A stretch of DNA of 64,000 nt from Enterococcus sp. 9E7_DIV0242 (GTDB taxonomy: Bacteria > Bacillota > Bacilli > Lactobacillales > Enterococcaceae): positions 2,667,001 through 2,731,000 of the forward strand of contig NZ_CP147247.1 of NCBI RefSeq assembly GCF_002140975.2, read 5' to 3'. This document shows, one piece after another, positions 37,075 through 46,171 of the stretch. The translations under genes and the position numbers were made by a program. Under the pieces are notes generated by a model. It saw nothing but the letters and a program-made list of their open reading frames with translations, was not told the DNA's origin and searched no databases. How positions within the stretch are numbered: position 1 is the first letter of the stretch; each line of letters begins with the position of its first letter.

Positions 37075-39060
37075 ATGAAACAGACAAGGTTAAAGAGAAT
37101 TACTCTTTTCTTTATATTCTTATTCATTTTTCAAATGGGGCTAGTCTTTTTCTTGAGTAATAAGGTGATAATTATTGCTATTCTGGCTGTGATTAATTTG
37201 TACTTAATCAACCGGATTTTGAACTTGATTAAAAGACTGGAATTATCAAACATAGAAAAGATAAGAGAGGCAACGATCAATGCAGAGGATTCAATTGACT
37301 TTGCTATAAATGAAGTGCCTGTGGGGATTATTACTTATAATGAAAGAACAAAGCAACCAATATGGTTAAATCCCTATGCAGAAGAAGTCTTTTATTCTTC
37401 TGAGGAACATCAGTTAATGCTGACGAAGGAAGATATCTTATCGTATATTTCATCATTTGAAAAAGGGAAAGATATATTTAAAGTTGGTAATGAGATATTT
37501 CGTTTTAAAATGAATATGGAACAAAAGACAATTACCTTTGAAAATATTACACAAGAGAGTACATTGTATCAAGAGAAAAAAGCAATGCAGACAGCTATTG
37601 GTATTGTGTCAGTTGATAATTACGATGATGTTACTGATAATATGGATGTAAAGCAAGTATCCTATTTAAATAGCTTTATAACGACGATGATTTCAGATTG
37701 GCTAGAAGAATACAAGGTATTCTATAAGCGATTGAACGCAGAACGCTACATATTTGTTAGTCAATTAGAAGATGTTGAAAAGATGATGAGTGCCAAATTC
37801 CAAATTCTTGACGATATACGGAAACAGACTGCTGAACAGGGAATTATGGGTATTACTCTTAGTATTGGAATATCCTATGGTGGCGATACATTGGATGTTA
37901 CAGGAACTGCAGCTCAAACAAGTCTGGATATGGCCCTCGTAAGAGGCGGCGATCAAGTCGTTGTAAAGGAAGCGAATGGAAATAGTAAGCCAGTATATTT
38001 TGGTGGGAAATCTGCTTCTGTAGCGAAAAGAACGCGTGTTCGTTCTAGAGCGATGAGTACAGCGATCCAAGGACTTATCCAGGAATCTCCAGATGTTTAT
38101 ATTATGGGCCATCAATTTCCAGATATGGATGCTATCGGTTCAGCATTTGGTGTAGCTAAACTGGCAAAATTCTACGATAAAGCTGCTTGGGTCATATTAG
38201 ATGAAGAGCAAAATATTCCAGATACTTCTCGTGTACTGGAAGAACTGGAAGGGCATCCAGATTTGCAGCAGCAAATCCTCTCACCAAAAGAAGCGATGAA
38301 AAGGATGAAAAATGATAGCCTACTAATTATGGTAGATTATCATAAACCATCGCTATCTATTTCAAAAGAACTATATGACAAATTCAATCGAGTGGTGATT
38401 ATTGATCATCATAGACGAGGGGATGAATTCCCTGACAAGTCACTGTTATCTTATATAGAATCATCTGCATCATCTGCTTCAGAGCTTGTAACAGAGCTTC
38501 TAGAATATCAAAGCAATACAGTCAATAGTAAGCTAGATAAGTTTGATGCGACCTTGTTGCTTGCAGGAATTGTCGTAGATACAAAAAGCTTCAGTGTTCG
38601 AACAACGGCTCGAACATTTGATGTTGCCAGTTATTTAAGAACTTGTGGAGCGGATTCATCTTTAGTACAATATTTATTAAGCTCTGACTTAGCCAGCTAC
38701 CTGGAAATGAGCTTACTGATTTCTAAAACCGAATACGTTACAGAAGATACCGTGCTTGTTGTTGGGGAAGAAGACAAGGAGTACGATAGTGTTGAAGCTG
38801 CTAAAACGGCAGATACGTTGTTATCGATGGCAGGGATAAATGCGGCCTTCGTTATTACCAGAAGACTTGATAAGAAAATTGGCATTAGTGCGCGTAGTAA
38901 TGGGTCAATAAATGTCCAACTGATTATGGAAGCCTTAGGTGGCGGTGGCCATTTTACCAATGCAGCAACACAAATTTCTTCTGGTAGCATAAGTGAGGCG
39001 AAAGCAACACTATTGGAAGTCATTCATAAAAATATAGATGAAATGTATGATAAGGAGTGA
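37075..39060 (+). CDS. gdpP: cyclic-di-AMP phosphodiesterase GdpP
   Basis: 661 residues. Two N-terminal membrane helices (about 9-50), a PAS-like domain, a degenerate GGDEF domain (no intact GGDEF motif), then DHH ([23 protein letters not shown]) and DHHA1 ([10 protein letters not shown]) domains with the metal-binding residues. Degrades c-di-AMP and so affects osmotic balance and beta-lactam tolerance. TTGGAGG precedes the ATG. rplI follows after 7 bp. Confidence 0.96.
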   Translation: MKQTRLKRITLFFIFLFIFQMGLVFFLSNKVIIIAILAVINLYLINRILNLIKRLELSNIEKIREATINAEDSIDFAINEVPVGIITYNERTKQPIWLNPYAEEVFYSSEEHQLMLTKEDILSYISSFEKGKDIFKVGNEIFRFKMNMEQKTITFENITQESTLYQEKKAMQTAIGIVSVDNYDDVTDNMDVKQVSYLNSFITTMISDWLEEYKVFYKRLNAERYIFVSQLEDVEKMMSAKFQILDDIRKQTAEQGIMGITLSIGISYGGDTLDVTGTAAQTSLDMALVRGGDQVVVKEANGNSKPVYFGGKSASVAKRTRVRSRAMSTAIQGLIQESPDVYIMGHQFPDMDAIGSAFGVAKLAKFYDKAAWVILDEEQNIPDTSRVLEELEGHPDLQQQILSPKEAMKRMKNDSLLIMVDYHKPSLSISKELYDKFNRVVIIDHHRRGDEFPDKSLLSYIESSASSASELVTELLEYQSNTVNSKLDKFDATLLLAGIVVDTKSFSVRTTARTFDVASYLRTCGADSSLVQYLLSSDLASYLEMSLLISKTEYVTEDTVLVVGEEDKEYDSVEAAKTADTLLSMAGINAAFVITRRLDKKIGISARSNGSINVQLIMEALGGGGHFTNAATQISSGSISEAKATLLEVIHKNIDEMYDKE

Positions 39061-39067
39061 AGGGATA

Positions 39068-39520
39068 ATGAAAGTAATATTTCTACAGGACGTAAAGGGT
39101 AAAGGGAAAAAAGGCGACATTAAAGAAGTGCCAACGGGTTATGCGCAAAACTACCTAATCAAAAATGGTCTGGCACAGGAAGCGAACAAAGGGAGTATCA
39201 GCGCGCTATCCGGACAGAAAAAGGCCCAAGAAAAACAAGCAGCTGAAGTTTTAGCAGAAGCTGAAAAAATGAAAGAATTTTTAGAAAAAGAAGAAACTGT
39301 AATTGAGATCAAAGCCAAGGCAGGAGAGGACGGTCGTCTTTTCGGTTCGATTCCATCGAAACAGATCAATGAGGCGTTGAGCAAACAATATAAGGTAAAG
39401 CTTGATAAAAGAAAGATGGAGCTGTCACAGCCAATCCGTACATTAGGTTTTACCAAGGTTCCTGTGAAGTTGCATCACGATGTAACAGCTGTATTGAAAG
39501 TACATGTAGTGGAAGAATAA
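39068..39520 (+). CDS. rplI: ribosomal protein bL9
   Basis: 150 residues from ATG 39068 ([17 protein letters not shown]...), the conserved L9 start; the upstream frame extension lies within gdpP. Two-domain protein with a long connecting helix ([18 protein letters not shown]). Confidence 0.97.
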   Translation: MKVIFLQDVKGKGKKGDIKEVPTGYAQNYLIKNGLAQEANKGSISALSGQKKAQEKQAAEVLAEAEKMKEFLEKEETVIEIKAKAGEDGRLFGSIPSKQINEALSKQYKVKLDKRKMELSQPIRTLGFTKVPVKLHHDVTAVLKVHVVEE

Positions 39521-39534
39521 GATAGAGAAAATCA

Positions 39535-39582
39535 GTAAGAGAATCGTCGATACAGATGTGAATGTATCGGTGGTTCTCTTAC
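39535..39582 (+). promoter_or_regulatory. long hairpin between rplI and dnaB
   Basis: Outer 9-bp stem GTAAGAGAA/TTCTCTTAC and inner 7-bp CGATACA/TGTATCG with an 8-nt loop. No T-run, so more likely an RNase processing or mRNA-stability structure than a terminator. Confidence 0.6.
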
Positions 39583-39694
39583 GAAGTTTGAAGAGGTCCT
39601 TTCAAGTGCAGCGAAGGTTTTAACCATATACTTTTTCTATGATTCTTGATAGAATAGAAAGACTAGAGAAATTCATTGTAGGAGAGATAAATAG

Positions 39695-41065
39695 ATGAAC
39701 GAAGTATGGCAGGATCGAGTACCTCCTCAGAGTATAGAGGCAGAGCAAGCTGTTTTGGGTTCTGTTTTTTTGGATGCGGAAGTAATAATAGATGCAATGG
39801 AATACATAGAGCCAAAGGATTTTTATCGCCGTAATCATCAATTGATTTTTCAGGCAATGATTACCTTGAATGAACGAAATGAAGCAGTGGATGTCGTAAC
39901 GGTCAAAAACAAGCTGGAAGAAGAGAATTTGCTGGAGGATGTAGGCGGTCTGAGTTATTTATCTGAGCTGGCCTTGTCTGTCCCGACAGCTGCCAATATT
40001 TCTCACTATGCAAAGATCGTTGAACAGAAATCTTTGCTGCGTAATTTGATCCATACGGCAACAGAGATTGTAACGAAAGGATTTGAGCAAGGAGAAGACG
40101 TTGAAACGATTTTGGATGATGCAGAAAGAAGTATTCTTGAAGTATCTGAGAAGCGAAATCGAAGTGGCTTTTTATCGATTGCAGATGTGTTGAATACAAC
40201 TATTGCCAATATCGATCAGTTGTATCAACAAAATGAAGATATCACTGGTCTGCCAACCGGCTACCAGGCACTGGATAAGATGACGGCTGGATTACAGGCT
40301 GAAGAGCTGATTATTCTGGCTGCACGACCAGCCGTAGGTAAAACAGCTTTTGCCTTGAACATTGCCCAAAATGTTGGGACAAAAACGGATCGTGGTGTAG
40401 CGATTTTTAGTCTGGAAATGGGTGCGGAGTCTTTGGTAAACAGAATGCTCTGCGCTGAGGGCTCCATAGAAGCCAGTCACTTAAGAACAGGACAATTATC
40501 AGAAGAAGAGTGGCAGAACCTAATCATCGCCATGGGGAGCCTCTCACGAGCAAATATATACATCGATGATACACCGGGGATCAAAATTTCTGAGATTCGC
40601 GCAAAGTGTCGAAAACTGGCACAGGAAAAAGGAAATTTGGGTCTGATTCTGATTGACTATCTTCAATTAATTGAAGGATCTGGGAAAGAAAACCGACAAC
40701 AAGAGGTATCTGATATCTCTCGTCAGCTGAAAAAGCTGGCTAAGGAATTGAAAGTACCTGTTATTGCTTTGTCTCAGCTCTCCCGTGGTGTGGAGCAGCG
40801 ACAAGATAAACGACCGGTTCTGAGTGATATTCGTGAGTCTGGATCGATTGAGCAGGATGCGGATATTGTTGCATTCCTTTATCGCGATGATTATTACGAG
40901 CGTAGCGGAGAAGATGGGGATGACGACAGAGAACCGCCTGAAATCGATAATGTGGTGGAAGTAATCATAGAAAAAAACCGTAGTGGTGCTCGAGGAACAG
41001 TAGAGCTCTTGTTTATTAAGGAATACAACAAGTTCTCGTCACTTTCTCCACGGGCAGAGTTTTAA
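39695..41065 (+). CDS. dnaB: replicative DNA helicase DnaB
   Basis: 456 residues. N-terminal primase-interaction domain (PPQSIEAEQAVLGSVFLD), linker, and RecA-like C-terminal domain with Walker A ARPAVGKTAFALN and Walker B LILIDYLQLI. Hexameric fork helicase. No intein. Follows rplI as in other enterococci. Confidence 0.97.
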   Translation: MNEVWQDRVPPQSIEAEQAVLGSVFLDAEVIIDAMEYIEPKDFYRRNHQLIFQAMITLNERNEAVDVVTVKNKLEEENLLEDVGGLSYLSELALSVPTAANISHYAKIVEQKSLLRNLIHTATEIVTKGFEQGEDVETILDDAERSILEVSEKRNRSGFLSIADVLNTTIANIDQLYQQNEDITGLPTGYQALDKMTAGLQAEELIILAARPAVGKTAFALNIAQNVGTKTDRGVAIFSLEMGAESLVNRMLCAEGSIEASHLRTGQLSEEEWQNLIIAMGSLSRANIYIDDTPGIKISEIRAKCRKLAQEKGNLGLILIDYLQLIEGSGKENRQQEVSDISRQLKKLAKELKVPVIALSQLSRGVEQRQDKRPVLSDIRESGSIEQDADIVAFLYRDDYYERSGEDGDDDREPPEIDNVVEVIIEKNRSGARGTVELLFIKEYNKFSSLSPRAEF

Positions 41066-41103
41066 ATGGAATGAGTATTTGAAAAAATCATACAGTGTTT
41101 ATG

Positions 41104-41143
41104 GACTGAGGCGCCCTGTTGTGCTCTCAGTCTCTTTTTTTAT
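41104..41143 (+). terminator. terminator after dnaB
   Basis: GACTGAG/CTCAGTC stem followed by TCTTTTTTT. Confidence 0.85.
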
Positions 41144-41219
41144 AAAGAAAGAGTACGCAAAAGTCTATTATTGCTATTAAAATTCGTATTTTTTCACTGA
41201 AATTTAGAATTGAAAGAAT

Positions 41220-41232
41220 ATAGTTCGTGTTT
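41220..41232 (-). promoter_or_regulatory. possible PurR box upstream of purA
   Basis: Minus strand AAACACGAACTAT matches 11 of 13 positions of the PurBox as I recall it (AWWWCCGAACWWT). Further CGAA motifs lie at about 41238 and 41258. Suggestive only. Confidence 0.35.
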
Positions 41233-41276
41233 TAGCTCGAAAATGTTTTTTATTTCGATTAATATTCGATTTTACG

Positions 41277-41305
41277 TTGAAAACTTCAGGTATTGCTGAT
41301 ACAAT
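41277..41305 (+). promoter_or_regulatory. purA promoter
   Basis: TTGAAA (41277-41282), 17-nt spacer, TACAAT (41300-41305). Confidence 0.75.
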
Positions 41306-41341
41306 GTACACGGACCAAATAATATAGAATGAGGTGCTTTA

Positions 41342-42634
41342 ATGTCATCTGTAGTAGTAGTTGGAACACAATGGGGCGATGAAGGAAAAGGAAAGATCAC
41401 GGATTTTCTAAGCGAGAATGCGGAAGTGATCGCACGTTATCAAGGTGGAGATAATGCCGGACATACGATTAAATTTGATGGTACGACCTATAAACTACAC
41501 CTCATCCCATCGGGTATTTTTTATAAAGATAAAATCAGTGTAATTGGAAATGGTGTTGTAGTTAATCCGAAATCATTGGTTAAAGAATTGGCTTATTTGA
41601 AGGAAAATAATGTTGCAACAGACAATCTGAGAATTTCAGATCGTGCACATGTCATCCTTCCTTATCATATTAAATTGGATCAGCTGCAAGAAGATGCAAA
41701 GGGCGATAACAAGATCGGAACAACAATTAAAGGGATCGGACCTGCATACATGGATAAGGCTGCCCGTGTAGGTATTCGTGTGGCAGATTTACTGGACAAA
41801 GAAATATTTGAAGAACGTTTGAAAATCAATTTGGAAGAAAAAAATCGTTTGTTTGTAAAAATGTTCGACAGCGAAGAAATTTCTTTTGAGGATATCTTTG
41901 AAGAATACTATGCGTACGGACAGGAAATCAAAAAATATGTAACAGATACATCTGTTATCCTGAATGATGCGTTAGACGAAGGCAAACGTGTTCTTTTTGA
42001 AGGAGCACAAGGGGTAATGCTTGATATCGATCAAGGAACCTACCCATTTGTTACGTCTTCTAATCCAGTTGCCGGTGGAGTGACGATCGGAAGCGGTGTT
42101 GGCCCTTCAAAAATCAATAAGGTCGTAGGCGTTTGTAAAGCCTATACTTCTCGTGTAGGAGACGGCCCGTTCCCAACAGAATTGTTCGATGAAACAGGGG
42201 ATAGAATCAGAGACATCGGAAAAGAGTACGGGACAACAACTGGCAGACCACGTCGTGTTGGTTGGTTTGATACAGTTGTAATGAGACATTCAAGACGAGT
42301 TTCCGGTATTACGAATCTGTCGCTAAACTCGATCGATGTTTTGAGTGGGTTGAAAACAGTAAAAATTTGTACAGCTTACGAATTGGATGGAGAATTGATT
42401 TATCATTATCCGGCAAGTCTGAAAGAGCTAAGCCGTTGCAAACCTGTATATGAAGAACTACCAGGTTGGGAAGAGGACATTACTCAGTGCAAGACGTTAT
42501 CTGATCTACCAACGAATGCAAGAAATTATGTGCATCGTATTTCAGAACTAGTAGGGGTTCGTATTTCTACTTTCTCAGTAGGGCCTGACCGCAACCAGAC
42601 CAATGTTTTGGAAAGCGTCTGGGCACAGATTTAA
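41342..42634 (+). CDS. purA: adenylosuccinate synthetase
   Basis: 430 residues, normal length. GTP-dependent first step from IMP to AMP. Motifs [14 protein letters not shown] (catalytic Asp, P-loop-like), DNAGHTI (catalytic His) and a C-terminal GPDRNQT. Own promoter and separate from other purine genes. Confidence 0.98.
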   Translation: MSSVVVVGTQWGDEGKGKITDFLSENAEVIARYQGGDNAGHTIKFDGTTYKLHLIPSGIFYKDKISVIGNGVVVNPKSLVKELAYLKENNVATDNLRISDRAHVILPYHIKLDQLQEDAKGDNKIGTTIKGIGPAYMDKAARVGIRVADLLDKEIFEERLKINLEEKNRLFVKMFDSEEISFEDIFEEYYAYGQEIKKYVTDTSVILNDALDEGKRVLFEGAQGVMLDIDQGTYPFVTSSNPVAGGVTIGSGVGPSKINKVVGVCKAYTSRVGDGPFPTELFDETGDRIRDIGKEYGTTTGRPRRVGWFDTVVMRHSRRVSGITNLSLNSIDVLSGLKTVKICTAYELDGELIYHYPASLKELSRCKPVYEELPGWEEDITQCKTLSDLPTNARNYVHRISELVGVRISTFSVGPDRNQTNVLESVWAQI

Positions 42635-42775
42635 CGTATAGTGAAATAAATGATGTATAAAAGAACTGAAATGGGTCTTTTGATCTGTTTTGGTTCTTTC
42701 TTTGTTTCAATGGTAAATATGCGGGGACATCACAGGTTTTGTGATAAAATGGAAAGAGCAAGGAGGGAAAGTAAA

Positions 42776-43645
42776 ATGACGTTCAAAATAACAACCGATT
42801 CATGCTGTGATTTGCCGTATGAATTATTGAAAGAAAATGATGTATCGTTTATCAGTATGACTATCACTGTAGACAATCATGAATTAATAGATGATCTGGG
42901 AGAGACGTTTGACTATACTGCTTTCTTGAGCAGCATCAAGGCAGGTGCTCTGCCAACAACATCTCAAGTCAATGTGGGGCGTTATCAGGAGTTCTTCAGA
43001 CCTTTTGTGGAGGCAAAGCAACCTGTGCTATATCTTGCTTTTTCTTCTGGGCTAAGTGGCTCTTATCAAAGTGCTGTTCAAGCTGTTGCTATGCTAAAAG
43101 AGGAATATGATCAGGTGGATGTTTTCGTTGTAGATACGAAAGCTGCCAGCCTAGGACAAGGCCTGTTAGTTTATAAAGCAATCGAAATGAAAAAGAAGGG
43201 TCATTCTTTGGAAGACGTCTTACTATGGATGGAAGAAAATAAGATGAATGTCCAATCTTGGGTAACGGTGGATGATCTGAAGCATTTAGAACGAGGGGGA
43301 AGAATCTCTAAAACAACGGCAGCAATTGGCGGATTAATGAATATCAAACCAATTATTACTGTTGATAAGGATGGGAAGCTTCAAAATGTTGGGAAAGTTC
43401 GTGGACGTGGCAAGGCACTCAAAAAAGTTGTTGAGGAAACTGTCCAACGAATCAAACATCCAATAGACCAAACCTTGTTTATTGCTTATGCTGGAGATAA
43501 AGAGAGTGCAGATAAAGTCAAAGAAGAGCTAGAGGATAAAATACAAGTAAAAGAGATTCTACTCTATCCTTTGGGACCCACAATTACCGCTCATACGGGG
43601 TATGGTTGTATTGCTGTGTTTTCATTGGGAGAAACGAGAAGCTAG
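42776..43645 (+). CDS. DegV-family fatty-acid-binding protein
   Basis: 289 residues from ATG 42776 after AAGGAGGG; the open frame begins 42 codons earlier without a ribosome site. DegV signature FKITTDSCCDLP at the N-terminus, SSGLSGSYQSA in the middle, and a C-terminal GPTITAHTGYGCIAVFS. The family presents fatty acids to the FakA kinase (FakB role). Which FakB type it is cannot be told here. Confidence 0.9.
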   Translation: MTFKITTDSCCDLPYELLKENDVSFISMTITVDNHELIDDLGETFDYTAFLSSIKAGALPTTSQVNVGRYQEFFRPFVEAKQPVLYLAFSSGLSGSYQSAVQAVAMLKEEYDQVDVFVVDTKAASLGQGLLVYKAIEMKKKGHSLEDVLLWMEENKMNVQSWVTVDDLKHLERGGRISKTTAAIGGLMNIKPIITVDKDGKLQNVGKVRGRGKALKKVVEETVQRIKHPIDQTLFIAYAGDKESADKVKEELEDKIQVKEILLYPLGPTITAHTGYGCIAVFSLGETRS

Positions 43646-43651
43646 TTCAAA

Positions 43652-43700
43652 AAGAAGCAAGACAATTTTCTTAGATGGAGAATTGTTTTGCTTCTTTTTT
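43652..43700 (+). terminator. terminator after the degV gene
   Basis: AAGAAGCAAGACAATT region pairs with AATTGTTTTGCTTCTT, followed by a T-run. Confidence 0.9.
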
Positions 43701-43791
43701 GTTTATATGTATCAGTATTTCCTGCTCTTTTTATTTTGCGCAACTTTTTTTATAAGATGATTCGATTTCTGTTTCGTATAATAAGCTCATC

Positions 43792-44029
43792 AAGTAAATC
43801 GCTGGACGGTTAAGCGACAACCTGCAACTATATGCAGAGACAGGTTCGACTCCTGTTTTACTTTTAAAGACACGAACAGCAATCAAAAAACTCTATGTGG
43901 GATAGCAGAAAACCGTGTCTTGTATAAGGACGTTCACCGCAAACAAACACACTTTTAATCCAAAAAAGATGACTAGCGTCCTGTAAAAAAAGGAGCTCGG
44001 TGGAAATGACAACGGCTCATTTTCACCGA
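43792..44029 (+). ncRNA. Y-RNA-like RNA with tRNA-like domain (YrlA-type)
   Basis: Part 1 (43792-43863) folds as a tRNA mimic: 7-bp acceptor AAGTAAA/TTTACTT, D arm CGCT/AGCG with loop GGACGGTTA, an anticodon-like arm CTGCA/TGCAG with an abnormal 6-nt loop, and a perfect T arm ACAGG-TTCGACT-CCTGT. No CCA. Part 2 (43867-43921) is an 8-bp perfect stem AAGACACG/CGTGTCTT, with CGAA on the 5' strand at the stem end, enclosing a purine-rich loop, as in Ro-binding Y RNAs. Part 3 has a stem AGGACG/CGTCCT (43927-43982) and a 13-bp hairpin (43997-44029). A TATAAT at 43777-43782 gives a start. The Ro60-like gene begins 25 bp later. Confidence 0.75.
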
Positions 44030-44054
44030 TGAATGAAAAGAAGGAGGAAACAAC

Positions 44055-45530
44055 ATGTTGAACGAATTGAAAAAGATGTTTAATATAACGAAGACGGAGA
44101 ACGGTGCGTATACACTAAAAAGTTCATTGAATGCGCTAGTGGATTTATTCGCTTTAGGCGGTTCATACCGGTTGAAATCTGAGCAAGAGGTATTGGCGTT
44201 ATTCTATGCAGCATTTAAACAGGATAGAGATCTGGCAATGAAAACTCTTTTCTACTTGCGAGATATTCGAGGTGGACAGGGAGAGCGACGATTTTTCAGG
44301 ATTGTTCTGATGGATATGGCTGTTAATGAGCCGGCAACGGTTCGTCAGCTACTGCCATATATTCCAGAGTACGGTCGTTGGGATGATGTGCTTGCCTTGC
44401 TATCTACGCCTTTGAAGGAAGCAGTTCTGACTGTTGTAACGAAACAATTTCAGGAAGATAGAAAGAATAGCGCAAATGGCCAGCCTGTATCTTTGCTGGC
44501 TAAATGGCTGCCATCGACTTCTGTCAGAAGTAAGGACCGGAAAAACCAATTGATGATACTCTTAAAAGCATGGAACATGAAGGCGGCTGTTTATCGTAAA
44601 AATCTAAGTCGCTTGCGCCAGTCATTGAGTTTGGTGGAAACGAAGCTATCCGAATGTGATTATGAAGCGATCGATTACAGTAAGCTACCATCAATTGCAG
44701 GCATGAAATATCGCCAGGCATTTTACCGCAATGATATGGAGCGCTACATGGCATTTTTGGAACAGTTGAAAACTGGTAGTGCTAAAATCAATGCTGCAAC
44801 GCTTTATCCAGCTGATATTGTCGGCAAAATTCTTCAATCAAGTGGCATTGCAGAACATAGAGAATTGTATAATGGTTTGTGGGCAAATCTGCCTGATTAT
44901 ATTGGTGATCGAAGAGAGAATTCATTGGCTGTGGTCGATGTTTCCGGATCAATGACAGGCAAACCGATGGAAGTAGCCATTGCATTAGGGATCTATTTGT
45001 CTGAACGCAACCATGGCGAATTCAAAAATCATTTTATGACATTTTCAGAAGAGCCTGAGCTGTGTGCTTTGGAAGGAAGAGATTTTGTTGAGAAGGTTCA
45101 GAATCTGAGAAGGGCCTCATGGGGCTATAACACGAATCTTGAGAAGGTATTTACAGTTATTCTTTCAGCAGCGAAACGAGCACGTTTTTCTCAAAAGGAG
45201 ATGATAGACAAGCTGTATATTATCTCTGATATGGAATTTGATGCAGCAGTTTGTGGAAGCAATCGTAATTTCCAAAGAGAGACTATGTTTAAAAAGCTGA
45301 AAGGCATGATGAATCGTGCAGGCTATCAGATGCCGGAGATTGTTTTCTGGAATGTCAACGCGCGGCAGCAGCAATTGCCGGTTTCTGCCTCTGAGAAGTA
45401 TGTGAAGTTGGTTTCCGGTTATAGTCCATCGCTATTTAAGGATTTATTGGAAGATGCGACGATTTCACCGGAAGAATTTATGCTGAAGGTGATCACTGCT
45501 GAAAGATACGAAGCGATCCATGCGGCATGA
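44055..45530 (+). CDS. Ro60-like RNA-binding protein (TROVE/DUF2828 plus vWA)
   Basis: 491 residues, GAAGGAGG before the ATG. The N-terminal two-thirds (about 1-285) are helical repeats with the pattern of TROVE/DUF2828 proteins (LFYLRDIRGGQGERRFFRIVLMD, YGRWDDVLALL). The C-terminal third (about 290-490) is a von Willebrand A domain with a MIDAS, VVDVSGSM (D-x-S-G-S), and a later YIISDMEF. Ro60 proteins form a ring that binds misfolded RNA and Y RNA, and in bacteria tether exonucleases such as PNPase. A Y-RNA-like RNA directly upstream supports the role. No RtcB ligase gene is nearby. The homology to true Ro needs structure comparison. Confidence 0.75.
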   Translation: MLNELKKMFNITKTENGAYTLKSSLNALVDLFALGGSYRLKSEQEVLALFYAAFKQDRDLAMKTLFYLRDIRGGQGERRFFRIVLMDMAVNEPATVRQLLPYIPEYGRWDDVLALLSTPLKEAVLTVVTKQFQEDRKNSANGQPVSLLAKWLPSTSVRSKDRKNQLMILLKAWNMKAAVYRKNLSRLRQSLSLVETKLSECDYEAIDYSKLPSIAGMKYRQAFYRNDMERYMAFLEQLKTGSAKINAATLYPADIVGKILQSSGIAEHRELYNGLWANLPDYIGDRRENSLAVVDVSGSMTGKPMEVAIALGIYLSERNHGEFKNHFMTFSEEPELCALEGRDFVEKVQNLRRASWGYNTNLEKVFTVILSAAKRARFSQKEMIDKLYIISDMEFDAAVCGSNRNFQRETMFKKLKGMMNRAGYQMPEIVFWNVNARQQQLPVSASEKYVKLVSGYSPSLFKDLLEDATISPEEFMLKVITAERYEAIHAA

Positions 45531-45542
45531 AAGAGAATAGGA

Positions 45543-45607
45543 AGACGCACATAAGTGAGTAGGGAGAAAGAATGGCTCCTTGAATACTTATGTGCGTCTG
45601 TTTTTTT
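45543..45607 (+). terminator. terminator after the Ro60-like gene
   Basis: Perfect 14-bp arms AGACGCACATAAGT/ACTTATGTGCGTCT, 29-nt loop with a minor stem, followed by seven T. Confidence 0.9.
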
Positions 45608-45609
45608 CT

Positions 45610-46014
45610 TTATAAGAAATGATTATATTCCAGCATTGGATTGCTTTTTATGTAATCGACGGTCATAATCTCAAAACACAGGATAACAGGATTCGAATAA
45701 TTGAAAAGTTTTTGAAAGTTATCTAGCTGTCTTGAAATAGAGTCATAAGCCGAGATTGGTTCGACAGTGAGTAGGCCCTTGAGCAGTAGACTTTCACGCG
45801 TTGCAGATTGGAATACATAGAGACTGCCTTTTCTGTTCTTATGTGCATTTTTAATGGTTTTACTATCAGCATTCAAATAGAATTTCATAGAATGATAGCT
45901 TTGCCTCAACAAGGGGCGAGAAATAATTTTAGAATGAGGAAAACCAGCTTGATCACCTGTGTTCAATATCATGAAGTCACTTTCGCAAAGGATGCGCTCG
46001 GTTTCTTTGTTCAT
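45610..46014 (-). CDS. pyridoxamine-phosphate-oxidase-like flavin-binding protein
   Basis: 134 residues. Split-barrel pattern of the PNPOx-like/general-stress family: ILNTGDQAGFPHSKIISRPLL, then MKFYLNADSKTIKNAHKNRKGSLYVF and LLLKGLLTVE. Probably binds FMN or a related cofactor; substrate unknown. Converges on the Ro60-like gene and is not in its operon. Confidence 0.7.
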   Translation of the reverse strand: MNKETERILCESDFMILNTGDQAGFPHSKIISRPLLRQSYHSMKFYLNADSKTIKNAHKNRKGSLYVFQSATRESLLLKGLLTVEPISAYDSISRQLDNFQKLFNYSNPVILCFEIMTVDYIKSNPMLEYNHFL

Positions 46015-46123
46015 CGTATCTTATCCTTTCGATTTTCGGGAACAATTTATCAACGATATATTATTAGATAAACGATAATATGTTCTAAAAGAACGAAAAA
46101 TAGAAATATGTTATTAAATAAAA

Positions 46124-46156
46124 ACAAGACTTGAGATTCTTCGAATCTCAAGCTTG
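46124..46156. terminator. bidirectional terminator
   Basis: CTTGAGATTC-TTC-GAATCTCAAG core extended by ACAAG/TTGT; T-run on the minus strand after the ABC-F gene. Confidence 0.85.
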
Positions 46157-46171
46157 TCTTACATTTAATTA

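Noticed and set aside
43792..43863. Ordinary tRNA gene
   Set aside because: T and D arms fit, but the anticodon loop has 6 nt, the acceptor is all weak pairs but one, no CCA or discriminator context exists, and the sequence continues into further helices.
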